In this document: piece by piece, positions 42,432 through 54,344 of the stretch
Numbering within the stretch: position 1 is the first letter of the stretch
Layout: each line of letters opens with the position of its first letter
DNA from: Uranotaenia lowii
Taxonomy: Eukaryota; Arthropoda; Insecta; Diptera; Culicidae
NCBI RefSeq assembly: GCF_029784155.1
Contig: NC_073692.1
Location: 372,128,813 to 372,192,812 of the forward strand
Direction: 5' to 3'
Length of the DNA stretch: 64,000 nucleotides
The notes under the pieces: generated by a model
The model's input: only the letters and a program-made list of their open reading frames with translations
The model's database searches: none
Told to the model about the DNA's origin: nothing
Translations under genes and position numbers: made by a program

Positions 42432-43437
42432 CAGTACCGTTCATAATTGTATAGAAATTGGAAGCACGCGCACTGTCACTTCGACTTTGAACTTCCATAA
42501 CTTTTTACTCTGATAATATTTTTTGACCCAATTTTTTGCGTTAGATAGATCAACTATTACACTATAATATCACAAAATTTGAGCTTTTTGGAGTTTGTGT
42601 GGCCTGAGAAACAGTAATTCTACGAAAATCGGACTTTTTGGACTTTTCTCATTCAAACTGCAATATCTCTGAAATTAAGCAACATTTTTTATTGAAATTT
42701 TGCAGAGTGATTGTTGAAATATAAAGCTAGCATATCTGAAGTTTTCGAGAAGTTTTATCGATGAGATCAAAAGTTACGCGAGGTGCAATATTTCAAGCAT
42801 GGATCTAGAAATGCGATTTCTATAGAATTTTGGACGATTGTTTCCATAGGAATATCATATTCTCTGTTTAACAACCAGTAAATCTATTTCAACCGAAAAA
42901 TCACAACAGTACCGCGAGATTCTGATTTCAAAACACAAATGGATTATTTATTCCATTTTCTCTTTTTTTCATTGCTTTTGCCAGACATTTTTTTGTCTGA
43001 TTGATTGAGGAAACGATACTGTTCTCATGAATCGTCCAAAATTCTATAGAAATCGCATTTCAAGGTTCATGCCTGAAATATTGCACTTCGCGTAACTTTT
43101 GATCTCATCGATAGAACTTTTCGAAAACTTTAGATATGCTTGCTTTATATTTCAACAATCACTGTGCAAAATTTCAATAAAAAATGTAGCGTAGTTTCCG
43201 AGATATTGCAATTTGAATGAGAAAAGTCCAAAAAGTCCGATTTTCGCAGAATTACTGTTTCTCAGGCAACACAAACTCCAGCAAGCTCAAATTTTGTGAT
43301 ATAATAATGTGATAGTTGATCTATCTAACGCAAAAAATTTGATCAAAAAATATCATCAGAGTAAAAAGTTATGGAAGTTCAAAGTCGAAGTGACAGTGCG
43401 CGTGCATCCAATTTCTATACAATTATGAACGGTACTG
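42432..43437. mobile_element. Fold-back DNA element, TA-flanked (copy 2)
   Basis: It has the same termini and overall sequence as 22743-23738 (cagtaccgttcataattgta and complement), 1006 bp long, with TA at 42430-42431 and 43438-43439. The arms pair along nearly their whole length. Comparing the two copies shows scattered substitutions in both arms, so neither is very recent. No coding capacity is seen. Confidence 0.85.
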
Positions 43438-43439
43438 TA

Positions 43440-44595
43440 TATATTATTATTAAAAAAAATATACCTATTAATCATACAAGATTTTTTTCCATCATATGTA
43501 GTGCACCTTTCTACAATTCTTTGCTCTGTTGCAGATGAACAATGAGTATCTAGTACCTAGTACAACAAGAATTGGAATTCCGATTCTATGATATGGTTTT
43601 AAATTTTGAACACTAATTTTGTCTCGCCCAAAGTAAATCGTTTGATCATTTCAACAAATTTCCGTCTCCCTATTCCATCATCTACAGGTGATGTCAGCGG
43701 CTTCATCGATGAGGATGACCTTAACCAGGTACTAGCTAATACTTGTTCCTGATGCTGAACATTTAGCCAGTTCGTGCATCTTATACCTGATGTTGCCTTC
43801 AAATAACCCCACTCATTCTAATCCATCCGCCGTTCGGAACTCGCAACACGGGGGCATTCATTCGAGGTAAGATTATTGCGTATCCATATAGGTACAGACT
43901 CGTTTATTCATATAGGAGTACTTTCCAGGTACCAGCAGACAAGAAGCGCCATTAAGCACTTCATTCTGCCGTCGGGTATTTAGAGTGTCATTATCTCCCT
44001 TAATGATTGTTGGCTGACACTTCCTTTTGAGGGATTGGCTCCATATGTAGTAGTGTCTTTTACTGTTTCACTTTTTGAAAACGACTGAGTTATTGAGTCA
44101 TCCTCCACGTATCATCAAGGTAGTCTTCAAAAGAGTCATTCTTGAAAATCTGTGGTCATAAATTTAAAAATAAAGGGAATACGTTAGATTCATTCATAAT
44201 TCTGTTAGCGACCCAGATTCCCCACACGAACTGAGAATGTTTCCATATGCGAAACCGATATCTGTTTTCAACAGACACTTCATGTCCAAAATGGACTTGG
44301 AAACAAATTTTCCACCCAATCGAATTTGTTTTTCTCAAGCGAACGGCCACACGTTTGCCGCACAGAGCAAACAGGTATTTAGATAGATATTTTTAGGTGA
44401 AGAAGAGAAACATCATTTCGCGATCCCACCCGCCTGGCCAGCCAGAGAGGCCGATGGAACTGACTATACATTGCGCACCTGTTGTCGATCGTTTTCTGGT
44501 TCTGGTTCCGTTTCATTTTGTTTCGGATTATACTGAGTTTGATGCCAGACGTTTTTAGCAGCAGATGGAATTGCTACATTAGACTTAGTTGATTG
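43440..44595. other. Single-copy stretch with a candidate microexon
   Basis: It contains the candidate at 43688-43728. A further open run before a GTAAGA donor at 43864 (LPSNNPTHSNPSAVRNSQHG) is too close to that exon to be spliced to it (a gap of about 40 nt). The remainder, to 44595, shows nothing recognised. Confidence 0.35.
43688..43728 (+). CDS. Candidate 41-nt microexon with EF-hand-like sequence
   Basis: A strong acceptor (ttccatcatctacag) and a good donor (ACCAG then GTACTAG) bracket 41 nt. In the only frame that makes sense it reads (G)DVSGFIDEDDLNQ, beginning one base into a codon and ending in phase 0. The pattern D-x-S-G-x-I-D-x-x-D resembles the second half of an EF-hand calcium-binding loop, where G6 and I8 are the most conserved positions. 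Position 12 would be Asp rather than the usual Glu. With only 13 residues the match could be chance. No companion exon was found in the window. Confidence 0.3.
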
Positions 44596-44599
44596 GGGG

Positions 44600-45000
44600 T
44601 AATTTTTGAATTTATCAAACCCTGGGGTCTAAAAAGCTTTGTTTTGGGTTCAAAACTCATCCATGATTTTTTTCAGAATTTTTAAGTAACGTTTACATGA
44701 GTATATTGCATCTTTATTTTGTTCTGAAGTTATTGGCTGTTTAACAGGGGAATGTCTTTTGGCCTTTGACAAACAATTAATTCAAATGACATCACTGCTG
44801 GGTGCCTAGCGAGGTATTGCATGACTCAAGCAATACCTCGCGGGACACAAGCAGTGGTGTCAATTGAATTTATTGTTTATCATTTATAAATGCCAAAAGA
44901 CATACCTTTATAGTGCCCCAAATGACCCGACTTTTGAAAAAGTTCTGCAGCCTAAAATTGATCCTAGGATTAGTACAAGATCCCATGCCAAATTTGAGCC
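44600..45000 (+). repeat. Dispersed palindromic repeat, copy A
   Basis: It shares with 54345-54775 (opposite orientation) the phrases ggggtctaaaaagctt, ttcaaaactcatcc, ttattggctgttaac and a central hairpin. The hairpin pairs attcaaatgacatcactgct with agcagtggtgtcaattgaat, and inside it gcctagcgaggtattg with caatacctcgc. The arms are flanked by tcttttggc and gccaaaaga. There is no coding sequence, and the exact ends are uncertain. Confidence 0.6.
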
Positions 45001-45720
45001 ATATCGGATCACGGGAAGGGGTCGCTAAACGAGCCTGAAGTTTGTATGGGATTTTGAGACATTTTGTTTGGAAGAAACATGAAAAACCAGTTTTTCATCA
45101 ATAACTTTGGTTCCGTCGACCAATTTCTTTCAAAAACGGGTTTTCTTAAAGCCTAAATTATGAAAAGTATTTCATCCGAAGAATGCATTTCGATTCTCAA
45201 TGCACAAAACTCATGCTCTTCCTTTTCAAAAATGATCAATAACGGCGCTGGCCACGTCCTAGTAGTCAATGGGCACAAAAGGAAGGAATGTTAGTAGAAC
45301 TCCACGTTCCAAAAGATTATTTTGAAAAATTGAGAAACAAGAATAAACCGGTATAACCAACTATAAAAACTGTATATACGTCTGCGAATCTATATTTATG
45401 TATTCGAGGAAGGGTTTGTTTTAGTGGGGCAAGGTACTAGATCAGGATCCATTTTGGTGAATGGTGCGAACACCGATTTCCTACACCTCCTACGCGCCTG
45501 CCCGATGAGGAGAGCATATCAAAATTTTTACACAAACCCATCTCAAAGAAATATTATTAAATTATTCAGATATAGCTTTGATATGAATATCTTCGTTTTG
45601 GTCGTTTCGAAAAAAAAAATGATTATATCTCTTTTGATACAATCAGTTGTTTTTTTCTGCCGGACAAGCAAATGCTTCGAAAACTTTTATTGGAAGTTTG
45701 AGGGTCTTATTCCAATGCAC
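45001..45720. other. Unassigned repeat-like sequence
   Basis: 45001-45240 may extend the copy A repeat. A plus-strand frame at 45424-45789 has no recognised motif and runs into the tRNA-like segment, so I do not call it a gene. Confidence 0.35.
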
Positions 45721-45723
45721 CAG

Positions 45724-45792
45724 GCATGGTTCTGTGGTAGTGTGCGCGCCTCTCAACCTGCAGGTCGAGGTTCGAATCTCCTGACCTAAACT
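45724..45792 (+). repeat. tRNA-like sequence (SINE head or tRNA pseudogene)
   Basis: ggttctgtggtagtgtgc resembles an A-box and D-arm, and gaggttcgaatctcc has a perfect B-box (ggttcgaatc) about 40 bases later. The acceptor stem does not pair well and there is no clear anticodon arm, so a functional tRNA is unlikely. A SINE head is the simplest reading, though no second copy is seen here. Confidence 0.5.
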
Positions 45793-46375
45793 TTTCAGGA
45801 ATTGTTAAGTTGGAAACAATGCATGAAAGTTTGAGTACAAATCAGGGATAGTCCAACATTATTTCATACAAGTCAATGCGTATAAAGCAAACATTGCGGA
45901 CGAGCTTGCATGCAGACTCCAATTTTGACAATTTTTGGTAATCTCATCCTATCTGATAGAGATATACCCAAGCAACCAAAAGTCTCGTTAAAAAGGTCGA
46001 ACACAGCTTAATCAGCATATTCAATGTGCTGAAGTTCGTTTTATTAAGCCCAAAATTTAAGTTCTTATTGAAACTTTGAAGTTCCATTACAGATTTGAAC
46101 AGCCTTCTGTTCAGCCCACTAGTAAACGTTTAATCAGCAAAAACAAAAAAATAATTCTACTCTCTCCTCTTACTTTGGTCACCACCACCTCATGTGGTGC
46201 TGCCGATTTCTCGGCATCCATCTTAATTCCTCCCATCACCTCCCTCAATTGAACTTACTTAATAACTTTGTTTTCAACTTTGTTCGATACATGCCGGCAC
46301 GCACGCCAGTTTTGCTACACAATTATTTGATTCGCTTACTCAAGCAATCAAATAACCTAATGGAAAAAATTAGTC

Positions 46376-46457
46376 CTGGTACCAGATTTGAACACGATCT
46401 TCCGAGGTGATAGCCAAACACGCTGCCACGACGCCACGCCTAGATGTTGCCTTGCCG
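46376..46457 (-). repeat. tRNA-like core of the element (copy 2)
   Basis: The A-box-like tggcagcgtgtttgg matches copy 1 exactly on the minus strand (plus-strand 46413-46427). The B-box here is tgttcaaatct, one base away from the consensus, so this copy may be weaker. Confidence 0.5.
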
Positions 46458-46904
46458 GCAGCTAAAATTCGGAGTGGTTGAAAGCTTCCTAGAATAACTG
46501 CAAGGGCTGCCAGCGGCCAGCAGCAAAGACGCATGTTGATTATTACTAAGAAACATTACGAAACGGCATATAAATCAATCATCGGTTAAAATAACTGTTG
46601 AGCATAAAATTATACAAATTCATGAGTTTATCTTGATGTTTAATTAATTAATTGCTTCAACTGATTTTCTATGTGTGATAAATTCGTGGAAAGTAAATAC
46701 AGTTGAACGAAATTTTATAATGTCAAAATATTTACTCTTTTTAAAAACAATCATTTGCGAGTTAGATTTAAGTTGTTCTGAGTTGAAGTTTCAAAATAAA
46801 TTATACATTTCAACAATTTCCAAGCTCCAACAAATGATTTGTTTACTATAAGTCCTTTTGTGATGTTCGTTCACATTTCATATTCATGGAATGGCGGACA
46901 TGTC

Positions 46905-47225
46905 TCAAAAAAGGCTATTTGAAGAACTTTTTGGAACTTGAAGTTCACAGAAGGCTATTTGAGACCTAATTTGTAACTTTTATACTGTGTGGATGCGATT
47001 TACATGTCACAAAAAAGGCTATTTTAGAAACTTCTTGGAACTTGAAGTTCACAGAAGGCTATTTGAGGAACTTCTTGGAACTTGAAGTTCACAGCAGGCT
47101 ATTTGAGACCTAATTTGTATTTTTTATACTGTGTGGATACGATTGACTTGTCACAAAAAAAGCTATTTGAGGAACTTTTTGGAACTTCAAGTCCAAAGAA
47201 GGCTATTTGAGGAACCTTATGTAAC
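46905..47225. repeat. Tandem subrepeats in the element (copy 2)
   Basis: These are the units of 38605-38835 with a longer higher-order repeat. The block acctaatttgtaacttttat then actgtgtgga occurs twice here (about 46970 and 47108) against once in copy 1. Confidence 0.65.
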
Positions 47226-47345
47226 TTTCATGCTACCATTCGAGAAAATTCGGTACCAATTCCCTTTAAAACCTTTGTTCAGCGAAATTCGAAGTATGGA
47301 GGAACGAGTTTAAATAGATATGAGACTTTTGGTTGCTTGGGTATA

Positions 47346-50300
47346 TATCTTATTTTGATATGAAAATGGAATATCAAAATATCTCATTATGATATGATTT
47401 TATTTTCTCTTCTGATCGGGTAGACATTTCCTAAGGAAATTCCAATTTTAAACTATGAGGCATTACTCTTTCATCGTTTAAAATAATGACTATATTAAGC
47501 ATGTTTAATTCATATTACGACGATAAAAGATTTTATTCAAAGTTCAGTTTCTAAAAATTAACATCGGGTCTGATGAAAAACTTTTTATTGCAAAATTCCT
47601 GAATACAGTAGTTTTTCGGTTTTATCACCCTCAAAAAAAATTTCACCATGATAATGGCGAAACTGCGAATTTGGCGAAATTAAAAAAAAAACGAAAACAA
47701 GTATTTTTTAGTCTTAAATGATAAGTTATAATGTCCTTAGTAGTGTGTATGATTTGTTTCAATCAGTATTGATCATTATATTTATTTATAGAAGTTTACC
47801 TTACTCGAAGGATCCTCTTTAGTTCATAATATTCTTCTTCATATCATTCCTACGATTTCTCCTCAAAGCCAAACCATTTTAAATATCAATTTATTTCATG
47901 GAAAACAGTGGTTCTGTCTTATACTAACTTCTCTTATTCTAAAGAAAAGTTTACCTTTTTTTTTCAAAATATGTGTGAATTTGCGGAGCCCAGAATTTTG
48001 AAGTCGTATTTTCTCGAAACAAGTTTTTGCCTTCAAAAGCTTCACATAATCTTTTATCAATCATCCATCTTTTACCATATTTTTTCAGAAAAGGAGTTTT
48101 GTCACCATCGCATATTCCAGCCAAAGCAAATAGATTTCATCTTCATCAAAACATTTTCATTGAGATAAAACCAATCTCCTTTCAAGAATGATTAACCGAG
48201 CACAAATAACGCAGAGCAAAACACCACCTCAACTCGTGATTTGACGTTTAAAAACCTTTTAAAAATCCGAATGACAATTAAAAATCTATTCAGTAACAAT
48301 ATAAACAAATCAGTAAAATTTTTAACAATTCAATGCTCATATACCACACCATAAACCATAAAAATACCATGAAAAAAGGAGTTCTACGTTTTTGAATAAA
48401 TATTTATATATGAAATGTTTTTTGAATGATTTCTGATATTTATAAAAAAGAGTTTACAAGAAGTATGACCTCAATGGGTTGAATTCCTAAAGAAAAAAGG
48501 AAAAAAATAAATAAAAAAGAGTGATAAAGTCGAAACAATAACCTTGATAAAATCGAACGTAAATTTGGCGGGTAGCGATAATTTTGCTCGATTTTTATCA
48601 ATATAATATTAATATTTAAGAACTGTAAAGTGTTGAAATGTATTTTATGAATTTATAGTCTAAAAATAAAGATGAGAATTGTAATGAGGATTCGTTTCTC
48701 AATTTTTTTTCGATCATCCACTTGATTTTTCCATACTTCATCTTCCTTTCTCTTGTTCATATGTCCACAAAATTCAAAGCACCGAAATATTTGATTGTTT
48801 TTTCAATATTCTTGAAAATTTTTGGAACAGAATAGAAAATATTCAAAGAATTTTGTTCAAACCGTTAAACAGTGGCCATTTGTATGAATAGTAAGATTTA
48901 AATTATTCAAAACATTTCGATAAAAAATAAGTTGAAATAATGATTGGCTTTGATTTTATGCTGATTGTTTTCAGAGGGTTAATAGATTTAAATTTTTGAT
49001 TTTTTTTCATGAACTGACATGTAGGTATATTGCCTGTTAAAAGTTATTTAACCTTCCAAAGCTGTTCGGGTCAATATGACCCGAAACGTACATTCAGATC
49101 ATCTTAATCTTTATTCCAATATACCTAAGAACTGATGAACCAAGTATGTCTTTGAAAATGATAATAAAGTTAACGAGAAAATACTAAAATATTGGTCTAA
49201 AAAATCGATCCATTGAGAAATGAGGTACAGCGATCCAAAGCCTGAATTGGATGTTTTTTTTTCTAAGTAAGATTTTTTTTTCTGCCGGAAAACCCTGGAT
49301 AGCGGTCAAAATTTTCATGGAACCCTAACATTTTTATACATCGCCAGATTGATTTATTTTTGACATTTCTAAAGATTAAAGAAACACTGGAATACATCAA
49401 AGCTGTCTGAAGCTATAATTAATTTAAAAAAAGAGTTTTCGCGACTTTTTTCACTCGGTACCAACTACAGACAACTTGGTTAAACATATCTTCTTTATTT
49501 TTATATTTTAAGAAAATAGAGTAAATTACCTAAACAATGAATCTAATATGAACAAAATAGGTTAACATTTGCGGCCAGGAGATCGCCAACAAACTACAGG
49601 TCAAATTTTCCCGAACTGAATACTTTTCGAACAGCATTGGAAAATTTGAAAACATTTAAATGAAGGGATTCGATCTTTTTTTTCGATAACATTTAAATAA
49701 ATTTCAAGTTTGAACTTCATGATACACTTTTAACTGTAAGTCCCGTTTTTGACAGAAAGCATCTCTAAACTTCATTCTTTTTCTAAATAAAACTCACTCA
49801 ATTATTTTCAATTAAAAATCTAGACACGAATGCCATAATGCTGGTAAAGTGTCAAAAATAAAACCTAAAAAAATTTTTTTTCAATTCAAATTATGTGTTT
49901 TAATTTTTTGAATCGCATTTTACCTTTTTTCATGTGACGATCATCCAAAAGAAAGAAAAAGGAATCCTAGAGCTTCTTGCAACAATAATTTATGATTGTG
50001 AGTATTTTTGTTTCTTTCTGATTGTGAGTATTTAACTATTGTGTTCGTTTAGAGTTTTCAGAGTCCAAAAGAGATGTACATACTTTCGCTGTTTTAATGT
50101 CAAGACATAAGTGATTTGAATTCTAAATATTAACACGCGATAATAATTGAAAACTATCCCGTTATAATTCGAATATTTACTCGACAACGAGGCAATTACT
50201 CTTGGAGTGATTTTTGTCTAACTCTACTGGGTTTTAAAGTTATTGGTATAAAGGATTTAAGTTTATTTAACACTTTTGTTGAAGACTGCAAACATCATTT

Positions 50301-50985
50301 CGATTTGAAGTTTCATTCAAATATTATGAATTCCTGGAGTTCGTAGAACTTGAAAAAAAAAACCAAGAGAAAGTATATGTAAATTTTAGCAGAAATCAGA
50401 ATTACTTGTAGTCATCGAAATAAATGAACATTGATGCCAAACCTTTATTTTCCATATCTTTGTAACGTTATACAATGCACAAATTTATAAAATATATCAC
50501 CTATTTTCAAATGTCAGTCTTGAATCTCATGTGCTATCAGAAATGATGATTCATATTTTTTTTTTCTAATTACTTAAGGCAAAAATGTCCAAGGTGCAAA
50601 AAGTCCAAGTTGCAAAGAATTAAAAAGCTAAATTTAAAAAAATTGAAGCGCTGACCCTAAACATTTGAAAAAAAAAAAAATAAATTCATTAAATAAATGT
50701 GAGCATTTTTTCGACAAAATTTTAGAACATCACAAATAATTGAAAATAAAGTTTTAAACTAAATAATCAATTTTTTTCAAGTCCGCGAGTGATTTCGACT
50801 TTTGGGAAAAAAGCTATTCAAGTGTATTTCACATAATTTTTTTCTAAATCTATAAAAAACGGGAATTTTGACAAAATTTTAAACAAGATATAAACTTAAT
50901 TTTTGATATGTTTAAAAAGATAAGTCGAATTATTTCGCAGGCTTCAACCAAGTTGATGAGTCAATAATATTTTTCAATATACTCA
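47346..50985. other. Long AT-rich non-coding stretch
   Basis: No gene is recognised in 3.6 kb. A possible decayed element begins near 47608 (cagtagtttttcggttttat then caccctc) with a distant mirror near 48513-48560 (gagtgataaagtcg, gataaaatcga), but the ends are not clear. Poly(A) and poly(T) runs are frequent. The left flank of the L1-like element begins around 50985. Confidence 0.4.
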
Positions 50986-53410
50986 AAGGCTTTCTAATGA
51001 TGTCAGAGAAAAACTTAACCTAATCTTCTAAGTGACGATCTTGCAATTGTTAAAACAAAACTTATGGAATTTGAAGAAAACCGTTTGAAAAATCTTGGGG
51101 AAAAAAATCTGTTTGTACGATATCAGAAAAAGAAAAAGTAACAATTTATCAATTGGCTAATAACACACATAGAGGTCCATCGTTTGGTTCACGTCTTGAA
51201 GAGGATGGAGTGTTTATCACCGATAATGTAAGAATAGGGGAAAGGATTTATGATCATTATGCTCAACAATTTCAAAATTTTAGTCGAAATGATATAATAG
51301 ATGATAGTGATGATGCCTTGAATTCTATTCGAAATACACTAGACGATTTTGATCAGTCAGCGTTACTCAGACCGATAACTGCAGATGAAATTTTAAAAAC
51401 TCTAAAAGCCTGTAAAAAGAAAAAATCACCAGGTCCGGATGGACTTACGTATGAGTTTTACATAAACCATTTTGAACAATTGAAAAATGACTTACAAATA
51501 ATTTACAATTTATATTTGAGTGGTTCTTGTGCGCCACCTAAAGAATTTACAGCAGGAATAATAACCCTCATTCCTAAAAAAGGAAACAAATTTGACTTTA
51601 ATAACTTAAGACCAATGTCATTACTAAATACAGATTATAAATTATTCACAAAAATACTGGCAAATAAAATAGCAGTACTATTAGAAACTTTGATTGGTCC
51701 AGGACAAAGCGCATGTATTCCAGGGCGTTCATGTATAGGAAATCTCAAAGATATTCGTCGTTTAATGACCAAATCAACAGAAAGTCTCAACTTTGAAGGG
51801 TTTTTGTTAAGTGTAGATTTGGCAAAAGCATTTGACACTGTCAGTCATGATTTTTTATGGAAAGTTTTAGCTAAGTTCAGATTTCCAGATGCACTCATTC
51901 AATGCTTGAAAAGGCTTTACGGACTAGCAGAATCAAAAATTTTGTACAACGGATTTCTTACTAAAGGAATCAAAATAAATTCGTCTGTAAGACAAGGGTG
52001 TCCCTTGAGTATGATACTCTTTGCTCTTTACATTGAACCGATGATCAGGAAAATCGACGAAAATATACTCGGGGTACTTGCTTATGGTAAATTCCTTAGA
52101 GTCATAGCATTCGCAGATGATCTTAATATATTTATTCGGAACGCGGATGAATTTGATCTTGTTTAAAAACTTATTGATTCGTTTTCCATCGTCTCAAAAA
52201 TTAGAATTAATGCAGAAAAATCTTGTTTTATTCGGATAAATAATTGTGTAGGTGGCCCATTTATTATACCAGAAACAAATTGTCTAAAAATTCTTGGAGT
52301 TTCTTTTAGAAAAAAATTGGAATGAAAGTGTAGAACTTAATTATAATAAAATTATATTGAATAAATCGTTTAATGTTCCATAATAGTTTTCGCCATTTGT
52401 GTATTATAAGTAAAGTATGGTACGTTAACACATTTTTGCTATCAAAACTTTGGTACTTAGCTCAAATTTATCCGCCAAAAAACAAACATCTAGCTAAAAT
52501 AAAGTCAGCAATCGGAAATTTCGTTTGGAAAAATAGCATATTTCGTGTAGATAGAAAACAACTTTACTTGGACATTGACAGAGGAGGTTTGGGCCTTATT
52601 GATCCGGAACAGAAATGCAAAGCATTGTTTATGAGAAACATTATTTTTGGAAATACTGAAGAAAGTTATATTTTGAGTTTCAGAAACTTAGAGAGATTGA
52701 CTAGAAATGGCAAAGAATGGGTTATTGAAGCCAGGAAATTAAAAGACAGTCCGTTGATGGAAACAACTAAGCAACTTTATAGAGGTTTAATTTATGAAAA
52801 CATTTTTAAGCCTAAAATCGAAGAAATACACCCACAAGTTCCATGGGACCTGTTTTGGAAAGTTATGAACTATCCTTTTTTGTCCGTTTTAGATAGATCC
52901 AAAATATATTTTCTATTAAATGATATAATAACGAAAAAAAAAAAAATTACATGACTACGGCATTGGTCATATTGACAATGAACTTTGTGATGTTTGCAAT
53001 GAAATAGACTCAAATAAACATCGACTTGAAACTTGTAGCTCTATTAAAGAAGTTAAAAAATGGGTTGACATGATTCTCAGAAAAAGGTTTGCAGTAATCT
53101 ATGTGAACATTATTGACATTTTATTAATCGATACAACAAATCCTAAACAAAAAGCTTCCATCTGGTTGGTAGCTCATTACGTATCATATTGTCTAGATAG
53201 GTTTCCCGATATAAATTTGTACATGTTCCAAAAAAGCGTTCGGGAATTTAGATGGAATCACAGGCAATTAGATATAAAGTATTTTGATTGTTATTTGAAT
53301 ATATGCTAGGACAAATGTTGTAAGAAAATAATGTGTTATCCAATGTAAACGAAATGTGTAATTAGTTTTTAAGATGTTTTAAATAAATAATAATAATAAT
53401 AAAAAAAAAT
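50985..53410 (+). mobile_element. 5'-truncated L1-like LINE
   Basis: The insertion runs from a decayed start (readable from about 50985) to a 3' tail of (taa)n followed by A9 (53384-53410). Its ORF2-like gene is described separately. The endonuclease half and any ORF1 are absent, the usual result of incomplete reverse transcription. The exact 5' border and a target duplication could not be identified. Confidence 0.75.
51022..53309 (+). pseudogene. L1-like ORF2: reverse transcriptase and cysteine-rich C-terminus, few lesions
   Basis: Readable protein starts LSDDLAIVKTKLMEFEENRL and shifts frame near 51138 into a 337-codon open stretch at 51153-52166. RT motifs there are KKKKSPGPDGLTYEFYI, LIPKKGNKFDFNNLRPMSLL, SVDLAKAFDTVSHDFLW, SSVRQGCPLSMILFALYIEP and AFADDLNIFI. 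The wording (GLTYEFY, IPKKGN, RPMSLLNTDYK, RQGCPLS) fits the L1/Tx1 group rather than Jockey. One stop at 52164 is read through in frame to about 52320. A shift then leads to 52373-52954 (KSAIGNFVWKN, GGLGLIDPEQK). A slip in an A run near 52940 leads to the C-terminal CDVC...HRLETC motif and the stop at 53309. About three frameshifts and one stop in 2.3 kb imply a moderately young copy. Confidence 0.8.
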
Positions 53411-54344
53411 CTATTCAAACTTTTAAAAATTGTAGAATTTATATTTTTAAAGCGATGTAACTCTGAAACAAAATTATCTCAACAAGATCTGAATCCATAA
53501 CCAATGAAGGATAAAAAGTTTATTTAAAATCAGCTTTCAGTTTTTCATGAAGGTTCATTAGTTTATCAATTATTAAAGATCGGTTCTACCCAAAACTGAG
53601 CAATTTTCATACGCCATATCATCAAAACCAGATTATGACCAAAATAAGTTTTAAGAGCTTAGGCCCAAAATATGTTGTGCCCCTGTGTTATTTCTATTTT
53701 ATAAAATCATTTTTAAAAATTGGGAATAATGTATCCTTCAAGAAATTGAAAAAAAAAACACACTTTATTCATACATTCTTTGTTGCAAATTTGTTATGAT
53801 TCGAAACGAAGGGTTTGAATTTTATTCAATTCGTTTCTGTAAAAAAAACTGGATGAGAGTTTGAAATTCAAGAGCAAATCAATGAAACTAGAGTTTCAAA
53901 AGCTCTAGAGTTTAGAATTATATTCCATTATTTTATTTCAAAATTTAATTTAGATTTAGAAACAAATTTTTTTTTATCACAACTCACAATGAGAAATGAA
54001 TTGCAGAATTGATAGAAACAATACGATAAGTCTGAATCACTATTCAAAAAAAAATATAACAAAATAATTTAAAAAAACAATCAGAGTTTTGAAATCAGTT
54101 GCAAATTCATAGGTATTATTATCAAAAACTAAGCTTTAATATTTGCTTTTCGAACGTAACGTTGCAAAATAGAATCATTAAAATTTCGTAGTGGTAACCT
54201 TGCACTGATATGAAGAAGATCTGAAAAATCATAGATTCGTAGATTGAAGTTGTATCAAAGGATATCAAACTAAGTTTATGTAGAAAATTTGTTAAACAAG
54301 TTTTAATATTTTCTTTTAACACCCCAACATTAAGTTCTTTTTAT
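53411..54344. other. AT-rich non-coding stretch
   Basis: Nothing is recognised apart from homopolymer runs. It lies between the LINE tail and the next dispersed repeat. Confidence 0.45.

Larger units (their letters stand above)
45967..47341. mobile_element. DNA element with CCCAAGCAACCAAAAGTCTC ends (copy 2, complete)
   Basis: Perfect inverted ends, cccaagcaaccaaaagtctc and gagacttttggttgcttggg, are flanked by TATA on each side (45963-45966, 47342-47345). It is 1375 bp long and closely related to 37649-38939, about 8.3 kb away in the same orientation. It contains the same tRNA-like core and the same subrepeats, with one extra block of the latter. No transposase frame is seen. The target duplication could be TA or TATA. 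Confidence 0.82.

Noticed and set aside
45424..45789. A 121-residue plus-strand frame
   Set aside because: It has no motif and its last third is the translated tRNA-like segment.
45724..45792. Functional tRNA gene
   Set aside because: The B-box is perfect but the acceptor stem does not pair and no anticodon arm can be drawn with confidence; a SINE head is more likely.
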